A stretch of DNA of 64,000 bases from Actinoplanes utahensis (lineage in GTDB: Bacteria; Actinomycetota; Actinomycetes; Mycobacteriales; Micromonosporaceae), in assembly GCF_016862455.1 (NCBI RefSeq), contig NZ_BOMZ01000030.1:49873-113872 (forward strand), written 5' to 3'. Made by a program: the position numbers and the translations under genes. Below the pieces are notes generated by a model. That model was not told the DNA's origin. It searched no databases and saw nothing but the letters and a program-made list of their open reading frames with translations. Within the stretch, counting starts at the first letter, position 1, and each line of letters begins with the position of its first letter. Of the stretch, positions 26,524 through 34,769 are shown piece by piece.

Positions 26524-28260
26524 ATGGCGAGACGAGCCAGATTGGTCGTGGCAGCCGCGGCCGCTGTGACCTTGGGTATCGCGGGCTGTGGCAGCCCGTC
26601 GAGCAACTCGGACAAGTCGAAGGCCGAAGGCGGCAAGATCGAGACCGCCACCCAGACCATCGACGCGGCCGCCAAGGGCCCGGCCGAGGAGATCCCCGGG
26701 GCGAAGAAGGGCGGCACGGTCACCGTCTACCAGCTGTCCACGGTCACCACGATCGACCCGACCGACACGTACTACGTCGACGCGAACGAGATCGGCAAGC
26801 TGCTCTACCGCACGCCGACCACGTACGACATCCGTAACGGCCAGCCGGTCCTCGTGCCCGACCTGACCGACCTGGGCACGGCCTCCGCCGACGGCCTGAC
26901 CTGGACGTTCAAGCTCCAGCCGAACATCAAGTACCACGACGGCACCCCGATCAAGGTCGAGGACCTGGCGTACGCGATCAAGCGGTCCTTCGCCCACGAC
27001 GTGTACTCCAACGGCCCGACGTACCAGATGTCGTACTTCAAGGACGGCGACAAGTACAAGGGCCCGTACGCGGACAAGGGCCCCTACTCGGGCGTGGAGA
27101 CCCAGGGCACCGACACCCTGATCATCCACCTCAAGCAGCCGTTCTCGGACCTGCCGTTCTACATGACCTTCCCGATGTTCACGCCGATCCCCGAGGCGAA
27201 GGACACCAAGCAGGAGTACCAGCTCAAGCCGATGGCGACCGGGCCCTACCAGGTCGAGTCGTACAGCGTGGGCAGCGAGCTCAAGCTGGTCAAGAACACC
27301 AACTGGGACCCGAACACCGACCCGGTGCGCCACCAGTACCTGGACAGCGTCGTGTTCAAGTGGGGCCAGGAGGACGTCAAGACCCAGCAGCAGGTGCTGA
27401 ACAGCAACGGCGAGGACGCCAACGCGATCAACACCTTCAACATCGACGCCACCCTGGTTCCGCAGCTCACCGGCAAGGAGAGCCAGCTCCTCCAGGGCGC
27501 CAGCCCCTGCACCCGGGCCTGGAGCATCGACACCCGCAAGGTTCCGCTGGAGGTCCGTAAGGCCCTCGCCGTGGCGTGGCCGTACGACGGTGTCTGGAAG
27601 GCCAACGGCTACAACCCGTACACCGCCGAGCGCGCCAGCACCATCATGCCGCCGAGCGTCCCGGGCTACACCAAGTACACCCCCGCCGAGGGTCTGAGCG
27701 GCGAGGGCGCCGGTGACCCGGCCAAGGCGAAGCAGATGCTCGAGGCCGCCGGCAAGTCCGGTTTCGAGATCAGCTGGTACTTCGACAACCAGAAGACCGT
27801 TCCGCAGCAGGTCGCCAACACCATCGCGACCGCTCTGAACGCGGCCGGCTTCAAGGCCAAGCCGATCGGCATCCCGAGCGCGGACCTGCGGAAGAAGGGC
27901 GGCGACTACGACGCGCCGGTCAACTTCGGTCAGACCCCGCGTGGCTGGTGCTCCGACTGGCCGACCGGCAACAGCTGGTTCCCGGTGCTGTTCCGCAGCC
28001 AGAGCGTCGAAGAGGGCCAGAGCTGGGGCATGCTCCAGGACAAGGCGCTCGACGAGGAGATCAACGCTCTCACCAAGCTGCCGAGCTCCGAGTCCACCGC
28101 CAAGTGGGGTGCGCTCGACAAGAAGATCATGGACATGTACGTCGCGATCCCGATGACGTACGAGAAGACCGCTGTGGTCTTCGGCAAGAACGTCGGCATG
28201 ATCCAGAACGACCCGACCATGGGCTTCCCGTTCCTGCCCGACCTGCACCTGAAGAGCTGA
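26524..28260 (+). CDS. Peptide ABC transporter substrate-binding lipoprotein (family 5)
   Basis: The protein is 578 aa. The signal peptide ends in a lipobox at Cys22 (LGIAGC). The SBP family 5 pattern is clear: GTVTVYQLSTVTTIDPTDTY, DLTWTFKLQPNIKYHDGTPIKVEDLAYAIKRSF (two motifs joined in the protein), then PPSVPGYTKYTPAEG and the C-terminal lobe. It captures oligopeptides or similar ligands outside the membrane for the two permeases. ATG 26524 is preceded by GAGGAG; the frame from 26488 has no such signal. It is followed by an intra-operon hairpin. Confidence 0.94.
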   Translation: MARRARLVVAAAAAVTLGIAGCGSPSSNSDKSKAEGGKIETATQTIDAAAKGPAEEIPGAKKGGTVTVYQLSTVTTIDPTDTYYVDANEIGKLLYRTPTTYDIRNGQPVLVPDLTDLGTASADGLTWTFKLQPNIKYHDGTPIKVEDLAYAIKRSFAHDVYSNGPTYQMSYFKDGDKYKGPYADKGPYSGVETQGTDTLIIHLKQPFSDLPFYMTFPMFTPIPEAKDTKQEYQLKPMATGPYQVESYSVGSELKLVKNTNWDPNTDPVRHQYLDSVVFKWGQEDVKTQQQVLNSNGEDANAINTFNIDATLVPQLTGKESQLLQGASPCTRAWSIDTRKVPLEVRKALAVAWPYDGVWKANGYNPYTAERASTIMPPSVPGYTKYTPAEGLSGEGAGDPAKAKQMLEAAGKSGFEISWYFDNQKTVPQQVANTIATALNAAGFKAKPIGIPSADLRKKGGDYDAPVNFGQTPRGWCSDWPTGNSWFPVLFRSQSVEEGQSWGMLQDKALDEEINALTKLPSSESTAKWGALDKKIMDMYVAIPMTYEKTAVVFGKNVGMIQNDPTMGFPFLPDLHLKS

Positions 28261-28278
28261 TCCTTCGGTGACACCTCG

Positions 28279-28308
28279 ATGGTCCGGCCCGTCCTCGGGC
28301 CGGGCCAT
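28279..28308 (+). terminator. Intra-operon hairpin after the binding-protein gene
   Basis: Arms ATGGTCCGGCCCG and CGGGCCGGGCCAT pair over 13 bp (one G-U) around a TCCT loop. Its place between the binding-protein gene and the next permease suggests partial termination or 3-prime stabilisation. Either would raise binding-protein output over the membrane parts. Confidence 0.65.
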
Positions 28309-28363
28309 CGGCCCGAAATGCCTACGTTCGATCGATCCGCAACAGTAAGACGAGGAGTTTGCG

Positions 28364-29347
28364 GTGCTGTTGTACTTCCTGCGACGCGCGGCGAGTGCGA
28401 TCTCGGTAATCTTCGCCACGCTGGTCGCCAGCTACGCGCTCTTCCTCCTGGCGCCGACCGACCCGGTCGGCACCATCTGCGGGCCGAAGTGCACCCCCGA
28501 CCGGGCCGCTGACATCAGCGCGGCCCTGCACCTGGAGGACCCGGCGCTCCAGCAGATCGGGGTCTACCTCAAAGGCATCGTCGCCGGGCGGGAGTACGAG
28601 ATCGGCGGCACGGTGCGCGAGTGCGACGCGCCCTGCCTCGGTTACTCCTTCGCCCTGGGCCGGCCGGTCACCGAGCTGATCGCCGACGCCCTGCCGGTCA
28701 CCCTCTCCATCGTGCTCGGCGGCGCGGTGGTCTACTTCTCCGTCGGCGTGCTCGTCGGCACCCTGGCGGCCCGGCATCGCGGGACGACGCTGGACCGGGT
28801 CGCGGTCGGCTCCAGCCTGACCATCAACTCGGTGCCCTACTTCATCGTGGTCCTGCTCGTGGCCCTCTACGCGACGAACGTGGTGCTACCCGCGGCGCAG
28901 TACACATCCCTGCTGGAGAATCCCCTGGCCTGGGCATCCGGCCTACTCGCCGCGTGGATCACGCTCGGCCTGACCAACGCCGCGTCCTACACCCGGTACT
29001 CCCGGGCCTCGATGATCGAGTCGCTGGGCCAGGACTACGTCCGGACGGCCCGTTCCAAGGGCATCAGTGAGCGCCGCGTGGTGTACCGCCACGGCGTGCG
29101 CGCCGGGCTCACCCCCGTGGTCACGATCGTCGGTCTCGACATCGCGTACCAGCTGACCAACACCCTGTTCACCGAGAGCATCTTCGGCCTGCCGGGCCTC
29201 GGCCGGCTGACCCTGAACGCCTTCAACACCTACGACCTGCCGGTGCTGCTCGGCAGCGTGCTGGTCGGCTCGACCGTCCTGGTCACGATGAACCTGATCA
29301 TCGACATCCTCTACACGTTCCTCGACCCACGGGTCCGGCTCGCGTGA
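28364..29347 (+). CDS. Peptide ABC transporter permease (OppB/DppB type)
   Basis: The protein is 327 aa with six membrane segments and an N-terminal LLYFLRRAASAISVIFATL typical of OppB. The coupling loop reads DYVRTARSKGISERRVVYRHGVRAGL. The large loop after the first helix contains two Cys pairs (CGPKC and CDAPC), which could form disulfides outside the cell. GTG 28364 is preceded by GAGGAG. Its stop overlaps the ATPase start. Confidence 0.93.
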   Translation: MLLYFLRRAASAISVIFATLVASYALFLLAPTDPVGTICGPKCTPDRAADISAALHLEDPALQQIGVYLKGIVAGREYEIGGTVRECDAPCLGYSFALGRPVTELIADALPVTLSIVLGGAVVYFSVGVLVGTLAARHRGTTLDRVAVGSSLTINSVPYFIVVLLVALYATNVVLPAAQYTSLLENPLAWASGLLAAWITLGLTNAASYTRYSRASMIESLGQDYVRTARSKGISERRVVYRHGVRAGLTPVVTIVGLDIAYQLTNTLFTESIFGLPGLGRLTLNAFNTYDLPVLLGSVLVGSTVLVTMNLIIDILYTFLDPRVRLA

Positions 29348-30468
29348 CCGCGCCCGGCTCCCGCGTCACGCAAGGCGGCGACATGGATCAGACCACTCAG
29401 GAAGCGCAGACCGATTTCCGGGGCCGGCGCCCACGCGTCCCCGGCGAGGAGGCGTACCTCGAGGTCACCGACCTCCAGGTCCGGTTCCCCACCGCGGACG
29501 GCGTCGTGCAGGCGGTCGACGGTCTGACGTACTCGCTGCCGCTGGGCCGTACGCTCGCGATCGTCGGCGAGTCCGGCTCCGGCAAGAGCGTCTCCAGCAT
29601 GGCCGTGATGGGACTGCACGACCGGAAGAGCACGTTCATGTCCGGCTCCATCAAGATCGGTGGTCGCGAGATCATCGGGATGTCGGAGCAGGAGCTGAAC
29701 ACGGTCCGCGGCGTCGAGGCCGCGATGATCTTCCAGGACCCGCAGTCCTCGATGCACCCGTACTTCACCGTCGGTGACCAGATCATGGAGTCGTACCGGC
29801 AGCACAACAAGGTCTCCAAGAAGGCCGCCAAGACGCGCGCCGTCGAGATGCTCGACCGGGTCGGCATCCCGAACCCGCAGCGCCGGGTCGACCAGTACCC
29901 GCACGAGTTCTCCGGCGGCATGCGCCAGCGCGCGATGATCGCGATGGCGCTGGTCAACGACCCGAAACTGCTCATCGCCGACGAGCCCACCACGGCCCTC
30001 GACGTGACCGTGCAGGCGCAGATCCTGGACCTGATCGCGGACCTGCAGCGTGACTTCGGCTCGGCGGTCGTCTTCATCACCCACGACCTCGGCGTGGTGG
30101 CCGAGATCGCCGACGACATCCTGGTGATGTACGCCGGCAACGCCGTCGAGCACGGCCCGGTCGAGAAGATCCTGGGCACCCCGCTGCACCCGTACGCCTG
30201 GGGCCTGCTGGAGAGCATCCCGGCGGTCTCCGGCACGCCCGGGCCGCTGCACCCCATCCCGGGTGCGCCGCCGAGCCTGCTGGCCATGCCGAGCGGCTGC
30301 GCCTTCCACCCGCGCTGCGAGTTCCGCGAGCGGGTGCCCGGCGACATGTGCCGCACGCTGCGCCCGGAGCTGATCGCCCGGACCGCGGACACCGGCCGCG
30401 CCTCGCGCTGCCACCTCAAGGACCCCGACCGGGTGTTCGAGACCGAAGTCCTTCCCCGGCTGCCGTAA
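29344..30468 (+). CDS. Peptide ABC transporter ATPase (OppD/DppD type)
   Basis: The protein is 374 aa, with Walker A IVGESGSGKSVSSMA, signature FSGGMRQRAMIAMAL, Walker B LLIADEPTTALD and the C-terminal oligopeptide motif with Cys residues (GCAFHPRCEFRE, then GDMC), which in some family members binds an Fe-S cluster. GTG 29344 overlaps the permease stop by four bases (GTGA). ATG 29383 is the alternative start and would remove a 13-residue tail. It works with the F-type ATPase encoded next. Confidence 0.93.
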   Translation: MTAPGSRVTQGGDMDQTTQEAQTDFRGRRPRVPGEEAYLEVTDLQVRFPTADGVVQAVDGLTYSLPLGRTLAIVGESGSGKSVSSMAVMGLHDRKSTFMSGSIKIGGREIIGMSEQELNTVRGVEAAMIFQDPQSSMHPYFTVGDQIMESYRQHNKVSKKAAKTRAVEMLDRVGIPNPQRRVDQYPHEFSGGMRQRAMIAMALVNDPKLLIADEPTTALDVTVQAQILDLIADLQRDFGSAVVFITHDLGVVAEIADDILVMYAGNAVEHGPVEKILGTPLHPYAWGLLESIPAVSGTPGPLHPIPGAPPSLLAMPSGCAFHPRCEFRERVPGDMCRTLRPELIARTADTGRASRCHLKDPDRVFETEVLPRLP

Positions 30469-30480
30469 GGAACCACGACG

Positions 30481-31527
30481 ATGACCCCTTCCGTCAAGGG
30501 CGTGCGAAAGGTCGAGGGCGCCCCGCTGCTCGAACTCGACGACGTCAAGATGCACTTCTCGATCAAGGGCGACGGCCTGCTGTCCCGCGGCGCCAAGAAG
30601 GTCCAGGCGGTGGACGGGGTGAGCTTCACCCTGAAGGAGGGCGAGACGCTGGGCCTGGTCGGCGAGTCCGGCTGCGGCAAGTCGACCACCGCCCGGCTGA
30701 TCACCCGCCTCCTCGAACCGACCGGCGGGCAGATCAGGTTCCAGGGCGTGGACATCGCCCACATGAAGGAACGGCAGCTGCGGCCGTACCGTCGGGAGAT
30801 CCAGCTGATCTTCCAGGACCCGTACTCGTCGCTGAACCCGCGGCACACCGTCGGCACCATCATCGGCACCGCGCTGCGTACCCACGACATGGTGCCCAAG
30901 ACCGGTGAGCTGAAGCGGGTCCAGGAGCTCCTGGAGATGGTCGGCCTCAACCCGGAGCACTACAACCGGTACCCGCACGAGTTCTCCGGCGGTCAGCGGC
31001 AGCGCATCGGCATCGCCCGCGCGCTCGCCGCCCGGCCCAAGGTGATCGTCGCCGACGAGCCGGTGTCCGCCCTCGACGTGTCGATCCAGGCCCAGGTGAT
31101 GAACCTGCTGGAGAACCTGCGGTCGGAGCTGGGCATCGCGTTCGTCTTCATCGCCCACGACCTCGGCGTGGTCCGGCACTTCTGTGACCGGGTCGCGGTG
31201 ATGTACCTCGGCCGGGTCGTCGAGGAGGGTGGCCGGGACGCGCTCTACCAGCAGCCGCATCACCCGTACACCCAGGCTCTCCTCTCCGCCGTGCCGGACA
31301 TCGGCGTGGTGCGCGGCGTGCCGCCGAAGACCCGGATCCGGCTGCAGGGCGACGTGCCCAGCCCGGTCGACCCGCCGTCGGGCTGCCGCTTCCGCACCCG
31401 GTGCTGGAAGGCGCAGGACATCTGCGCCACCCAGGACCCGGCGCTGTTCGACACCGCGCCGACCCTGCACACCGCCTGCCACTTCGCGGAGCCCCCGGCC
31501 GAGTCGATCGTGGCCGCCGTCAACTGA
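30481..31527 (+). CDS. Peptide ABC transporter ATPase (OppF/DppF type)
   Basis: The protein is 348 aa, with Walker [16 protein letters not shown], signature [15 protein letters not shown], Walker [13 protein letters not shown] and the C-terminal Cys motif ([15 protein letters not shown]). An insertion near residue 35-45 ([15 protein letters not shown]) is normal for OppF. It begins 13 bp after the D-type ATPase with AAGGA upstream. It completes the importer, and the next gene has its own -10 box inside the 15-bp gap. Confidence 0.93.
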   Translation: MTPSVKGVRKVEGAPLLELDDVKMHFSIKGDGLLSRGAKKVQAVDGVSFTLKEGETLGLVGESGCGKSTTARLITRLLEPTGGQIRFQGVDIAHMKERQLRPYRREIQLIFQDPYSSLNPRHTVGTIIGTALRTHDMVPKTGELKRVQELLEMVGLNPEHYNRYPHEFSGGQRQRIGIARALAARPKVIVADEPVSALDVSIQAQVMNLLENLRSELGIAFVFIAHDLGVVRHFCDRVAVMYLGRVVEEGGRDALYQQPHHPYTQALLSAVPDIGVVRGVPPKTRIRLQGDVPSPVDPPSGCRFRTRCWKAQDICATQDPALFDTAPTLHTACHFAEPPAESIVAAVN

Positions 31528-31529
31528 TC

Positions 31530-31535
31530 TACCCT
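31530..31535 (+). promoter_or_regulatory. -10 element for the leaderless CBM gene
   Basis: TACCCT starts 3 nt after the OppF-type stop and is followed by 6 nt and the GTG at 31542. The -35 region therefore lies inside the ATPase coding end. Confidence 0.5.
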
Positions 31536-31541
31536 GTCCGG

Positions 31542-32174
31542 GTGGACCACGGATCTCCGACCGTCTATCGCACCAGATCGTGGCAGAACCGCCGCCGAGT
31601 GCTCACCGCGCTCGGCGGCGCCGCTCTTCTGCTGCTGGGTTACCTTCTCGGGCGCTGGCAGGACACCCCGGCCGCCCAGGCGCCGCCGGTACTGGTCACC
31701 GCGCCGGCCTCGGCTCCGGCGCCGGCCTCCGCCACACCGGAGACGACCACGGCGAGCCCGCAACCCGCACCCACCGAGTACGCCGTGCTCCAGGCCGAGG
31801 CGGCGACCGAGCTGGCCGGGGTCGGCATCGAGGACACGTCCGACGAGGGTGGCGGCAAGAACATCGGCTGGATCAACCGGGACGACTTCCTGCGGTTCGA
31901 CGACGTCGACTTCGGCGCCGTACCGGCGACCCGTGCCGCGATCCGGGTGTCCTCCGGCTCCGGAGCGTCCAGCCGGTTGCAGATCCGGCTGGACAGCCGC
32001 GACAGTGCGCCGGTCGGTGAGATCTCGGTCGGCAACAGCGGCGGCTGGCAGTCCTGGGGCACCACCAACGCGGTGCTGAAGCCGGTGACCGGGGTGCACA
32101 CCGTCTACCTCACGTTCAGCTCGTCGGACGGCACCGAGCTGATGAACATCAACTGGCTGCGGTTCGGCCACTGA
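31542..32174 (+). CDS. Membrane-anchored carbohydrate-binding (CBM6/35-like) protein
   Basis: The protein is 210 aa. Residues 1-20 are cytoplasmic and basic, followed by a membrane anchor (ALGGAALLLLGYLLG) and an Ala/Pro/Thr-rich stalk to about residue 82. A C-terminal beta-sandwich follows (LQAEAATELAGVGIEDTS, IGWINRDDFLRFDDVDFG, GVHTVYLTFSS, MNINWLRFG), which matches the CBM6/CBM35 pattern. There is no catalytic domain. It probably displays a sugar-binding module outside the cell. GTG 31542 is chosen from the leaderless -10 box and the membrane topology. Confidence 0.82.
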   Translation: MDHGSPTVYRTRSWQNRRRVLTALGGAALLLLGYLLGRWQDTPAAQAPPVLVTAPASAPAPASATPETTTASPQPAPTEYAVLQAEAATELAGVGIEDTSDEGGGKNIGWINRDDFLRFDDVDFGAVPATRAAIRVSSGSGASSRLQIRLDSRDSAPVGEISVGNSGGWQSWGTTNAVLKPVTGVHTVYLTFSSSDGTELMNINWLRFGH

Positions 32175-32182
32175 GCTCTCCT

Positions 32183-32243
32183 CCCCGGCTGGTTGTCAGG
32201 ACTGTCTCAGCGGCGCTGAGACAGTCCTGACAACCAGCCGGGG
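32183..32243. terminator. Conserved hairpin family, copy B (28-bp perfect arms)
   Basis: Left arm 32183-32210 and right arm 32216-32243 pair perfectly over 28 bp around CGGCG. The outer arm is CCGGCTGGTTGTCAG, the inner arm GACTGTCTCAG. It lies between convergent genes, 9 nt after the CBM gene stop, and could terminate both. Confidence 0.85.
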
Positions 32244-32309
32244 GTGCGGTGTGGTGGGCCATGCCGCAGTCCGGGAAAGCCCACCATCACCACGCGGGGC
32301 TCGGAACCG

Positions 32310-32702
32310 TCAGGCGCTGAGCTCGATCCGGCGGGCGGTGCGCTCGAGGATCGGGATGCTCAGGGTGAGGACGCCGTTGTCGTACCGGGCCTCCAGGCGG
32401 TCGGTGTCGAGCCGCTCGGAGAGGCGGACCTGCCGGGCGACGGCGCCCATCGGGCGCTCGGCGATCACCATCCGGCGGGTCTCGGCGGTGGCGCGCCGGC
32501 GCTCGGCCCGGACGGTCAGCACCTTGCCGTCGATCGTGATGTCGATCGACGCCGGGTCGACGCCGGGCAGGTCGATGTCGATGTAGAAGGTCTCGTCCTC
32601 CCGGTAGGCGTCGAGACGGGCGCCGGAGTCGCGGGCCGAGGTCTCGAAGACCCGGGCGGTGAGACGCTCCAGATCGCGCACGGTCGGGGTGGTGAGCAAC
32701 AT
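32310..32702 (-). CDS. Hsp20-family small heat-shock protein
   Basis: The protein is 130 aa: a short N-terminal arm, an alpha-crystallin domain from about residue 30 (DETFYIDIDLPGVDPASIDITIDG) to DNGVLTLSIPI, and the C-terminal I-x-I/V-like end. It holds unfolding proteins as oligomers. The ATG at 32702 is preceded by GAGGAG. A HAIR operator at 32720-32740 places it under HspR, so induction on heat or protein damage is expected. Confidence 0.95.
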   Translation of the reverse strand: MLLTTPTVRDLERLTARVFETSARDSGARLDAYREDETFYIDIDLPGVDPASIDITIDGKVLTVRAERRRATAETRRMVIAERPMGAVARQVRLSERLDTDRLEARYDNGVLTLSIPILERTARRIELSA

Positions 32703-32719
32703 GGGTGGCTCCTCGAATA

Positions 32720-32740
32720 CTTGAGCGTGGGTGACTCAAG
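32720..32740 (-). promoter_or_regulatory. HAIR operator (HspR binding site)
   Basis: CTTGAGC-GTGGGTG-ACTCAAG matches the HAIR consensus CTTGAGT-N7-ACTCAAG at 13 of 14 defined bases. It sits 18-38 bp upstream of the Hsp20 start. HspR represses chaperone genes in actinobacteria; hspR itself is not in the window. Confidence 0.85.
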
Positions 32741-32796
32741 TCAGGAAACCGGAAGACGACCAGCAGGATTCCCGCTCCGGATGTGACCGCCACCGC

Positions 32797-32812
32797 TCGA
32801 ACAGATGTACTA
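32797..32812 (+). promoter_or_regulatory. LexA-like SOS box overlapping the dinB promoter
   Basis: TCGAAC-AGAT-GTACTA has a perfect left half and 4 of 6 right-half matches to the actinobacterial TCGAAC-N4-GTTCGA box. It touches the -10 hexamer TAAAAT (32811-32816), which lies 6 nt before the GTG. LexA binding here would block the leaderless dinB promoter. Confidence 0.5.
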
Positions 32813-32822
32813 AAATGGCGCC

Positions 32823-34001
32823 GTGATCCTGCACGCGGACCTGGACTCGTTCTACGCGTCGGTCGAGCAGCGCGACGATCCCGCGCTGCGCGGCCGGCCG
32901 GTCCTGGTCGGCGGCGGGGTGGTGCTCGCCGCCTCCTACGAGGCGAAGGCATGCGGGGTGCGGACCCCGATGAGTCTCTCCCGGGCCCGCGCGCTGTGCC
33001 CGCAGGCCGTCGTGGTCCCGCCCCGGATGCATGCCTACACGGCGGCCAGCCGGGCCGTCTTCGACGTCTTCCACGACATCACACCGATCGTCGAGCCGCT
33101 CTCCATCGACGAGGCGTTCCTCGACGTCGAGGGTCTCCGCCGGATCAGCGGCACCCCGGAGCGGATCGCCCGGCGGCTGCGCGCCGAGGTACGCTCCCGG
33201 ACCGGGCTGCCGATCACCGTCGGGGTGGCGCCCACCAAGTTCCTGGCCAAGGTGGCGAGCGGCGCCGGCAAGCCGGACGGGCTGCTGATCGTGCCGCCCG
33301 GCGGCGAGCTGGAGTTCCTGCACCCCCTGCCGGTGGAGAGACTGTGGGGCGTCGGCCCGGTCACCGCCGCCAAGCTGCGCGAGCAGCGGATCCACACCGT
33401 CGGGCACGTCGCCCGGGTCGGTGAGGCCGCGCTGATCGCCCTGCTCGGCGGCAACGCGGGCCGGCATCTGCACGCGCTCGCGCACAACCACGACCCGCGC
33501 CGGGTCCAGACCGGCCGGCGGCGCGGGTCGATCGGGGCGCAGTGCGCGCTCGGCCGCTCCGCCGACCGGAGCCCGGAGGAGGTCGAGGCGGTGCTCGGCG
33601 CCCTGGTCGACCGGGTCACCAACCGGATGCGCCGGGCCCACCGGGCCGGGCGCACGGTCACGGTGCGGTTGCGGTTCGCCGACTTCAGCCGGGCCACCCG
33701 GTCCCGCAGCCTGCTCACACCGACACTGCAGACCGGCGCGGTGCTGCGCCTCGCCACCGAGCTGCTACGAGAGACCTGGCCGCTGATCTCGGTGCGCGGC
33801 CTGACCCTGATCGGCGTCGCGGTCAGCAACCTCGACGGCGAGGGGGCGGTGCAGCTGGAGCTGCCGCTCGAGGAGCCGCGCGCCGACGGGCTGGACGCCG
33901 CCGTCGACCGGGTGCGTGACCGGTTCGGCTCGGGCGCGCTGCGCCGGGCCGCGATGATCGGCCGGGAGCTGCACCCGTCCGTCCCGCTCCTGCCCGACTG
34001 A
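32823..34001 (+). CDS. dinB: DNA polymerase IV (Y family)
   Basis: The protein is 392 aa, an error-prone translesion polymerase. Catalytic motifs are HADLDSFYASVEQ at the N-terminus and SIDEAFLDV (near residue 98-106). The thumb HhH region (LWGVGPVTAAKLREQRIHTVGHVA) and a little-finger domain follow. No clear C-terminal beta-clamp pentapeptide is seen except perhaps VQLELPLE. The GTG at 32823 is 6 nt after TAAAAT, so the mRNA is probably leaderless. Its last 50 bp and the following 13 bp recur twice nearby, at 34026 and 37217. Confidence 0.95.
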   Translation: MILHADLDSFYASVEQRDDPALRGRPVLVGGGVVLAASYEAKACGVRTPMSLSRARALCPQAVVVPPRMHAYTAASRAVFDVFHDITPIVEPLSIDEAFLDVEGLRRISGTPERIARRLRAEVRSRTGLPITVGVAPTKFLAKVASGAGKPDGLLIVPPGGELEFLHPLPVERLWGVGPVTAAKLREQRIHTVGHVARVGEAALIALLGGNAGRHLHALAHNHDPRRVQTGRRRGSIGAQCALGRSADRSPEEVEAVLGALVDRVTNRMRRAHRAGRTVTVRLRFADFSRATRSRSLLTPTLQTGAVLRLATELLRETWPLISVRGLTLIGVAVSNLDGEGAVQLELPLEEPRADGLDAAVDRVRDRFGSGALRRAAMIGRELHPSVPLLPD

Positions 34002-34014
34002 GGCAGACCGCTCG
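33949..34014 (+). repeat. Left copy of a 66-bp direct repeat (dinB tail)
   Basis: This is the end of dinB plus 13 bp of spacer. It matches 37217-37282 at 59 of 66 positions with no gaps, counted by eye. The two copies bracket 3.2 kb. Confidence 0.85.
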
Positions 34015-34025
34015 CGCGCGCCGCA

Positions 34026-34057
34026 CCGCGATGATCGGCCGGGAGCCGCACCCGTCC
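34026..34057 (+). repeat. Second, partial copy of the dinB tail
   Basis: 32 bp (with core GATGATCGGCCGGGAGC) repeat 33949-33980 with one mismatch, shifted by 77 bp. It ends abruptly before GCCTACC. Confidence 0.8.
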
Positions 34058-34087
34058 CGCCTACCCGATGCTCGGGCGCGCCGCGAC

Positions 34088-34136
34088 GGCCGTCGAGGAA
34101 CATCGGAACGGGAACCGGCGCTAGTGATGATCTTGG
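34088..34136 (+). repeat. Left terminal inverted repeat (49 bp) of the island
   Basis: Compared with the reverse complement of 37170-37218, 41 of 49 positions match. The best shared blocks are TCGAGGAACAT, GGAACGG, CCGGCGC and TGATCTTGG. It bounds the island on the left. Confidence 0.75.
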
Positions 34137-34169
34137 AGAGCGGCACTCCAGTGCGAGGGCTAGGAGCGA

Positions 34170-34376
34170 CTACTCGAGCCGGTCGAGTGGACGGCCCTGG
34201 ATTCTGGCTGCCGACTCGGGATCGATTGCCTCGAGGACGTGGGCTGGCCGGGGCCGCACGATCGTCGGAAGGTCGCCGGCGGCCCGCTGCGCGTGCTCAG
34301 TGTGGGCTTGCTCGATCGCGTCCGGGTAGGCCTGGGCTTTCTCGTACGCGACGAGTGCCCGGTAGATGCGGTGAGT
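34170..34376 (-). pseudogene. Gene remnant, C-terminal fragment
   Basis: A 68-codon stretch reads like a real soluble protein (RIYRALVAYEKAQAYPDA, then PTIVRPRPAHVLEAIDPES) and ends in TAG. Upstream of 34376 the frame collapses to an Arg/Pro-rich shadow, and no start codon is found. It looks like the tail of a gene broken during the island's history. The family is not recognised. Confidence 0.4.
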
Positions 34377-34381
34377 TCGGC

Positions 34382-34561
34382 GGCGTCGCGGCCGCCACCC
34401 CGCCCGCCCTTACCGGGCTGCTCGCGGGAGTACGCGCCAGCATCGGCGCCTACGTCAGCGGCCTCGACGAGAACCAGCAGGCAGTGCTGCAGGGTTACTG
34501 GCAGGCTGCTGCGACCGGATACGCCGACGCGCTGGCCGATCTGGCCACCCGGCGGCACTGA
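34382..34561 (+). pseudogene. Gene remnant, short C-terminal fragment
   Basis: 59 codons read as an amphipathic helical segment (ALTGLLAGVRASIGAYVSGL, then NQQAVLQGYWQAAATGYADA) and end in TGA. The same frame upstream of 34382 is Arg/Pro-rich and not protein-like, and no start with a binding site exists. With the opposite-strand fragment it marks a scar. Nothing further was recognised in 34562-34769. Confidence 0.35.
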
Positions 34562-34769
34562 CGAGGCGAGAAGGCATACTCACCCTGGCCGGAGCCGATG
34601 CGCTACGCGGTGAGAACCACTCGTGGTGGCAGCCGGTTGACCAGCATTGCTTTGCTTCGGGGCTGGAAGCTCCCACCAGGCCAGAAAAAGCCGGTCCCCG
34701 GCCCGACCGGCCGGACGACCTTTCCGGGGTGTGCTCGCGTCTGGCGGACCACCAGACCGTGCCGTGGCC

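Noticed and set aside
29311..31482. 723-codon minus-strand open frame across the two transporter ATPase genes
   Set aside because: Walker and signature motifs are encoded on the plus strand; the minus frame has no start signal and low-complexity content.
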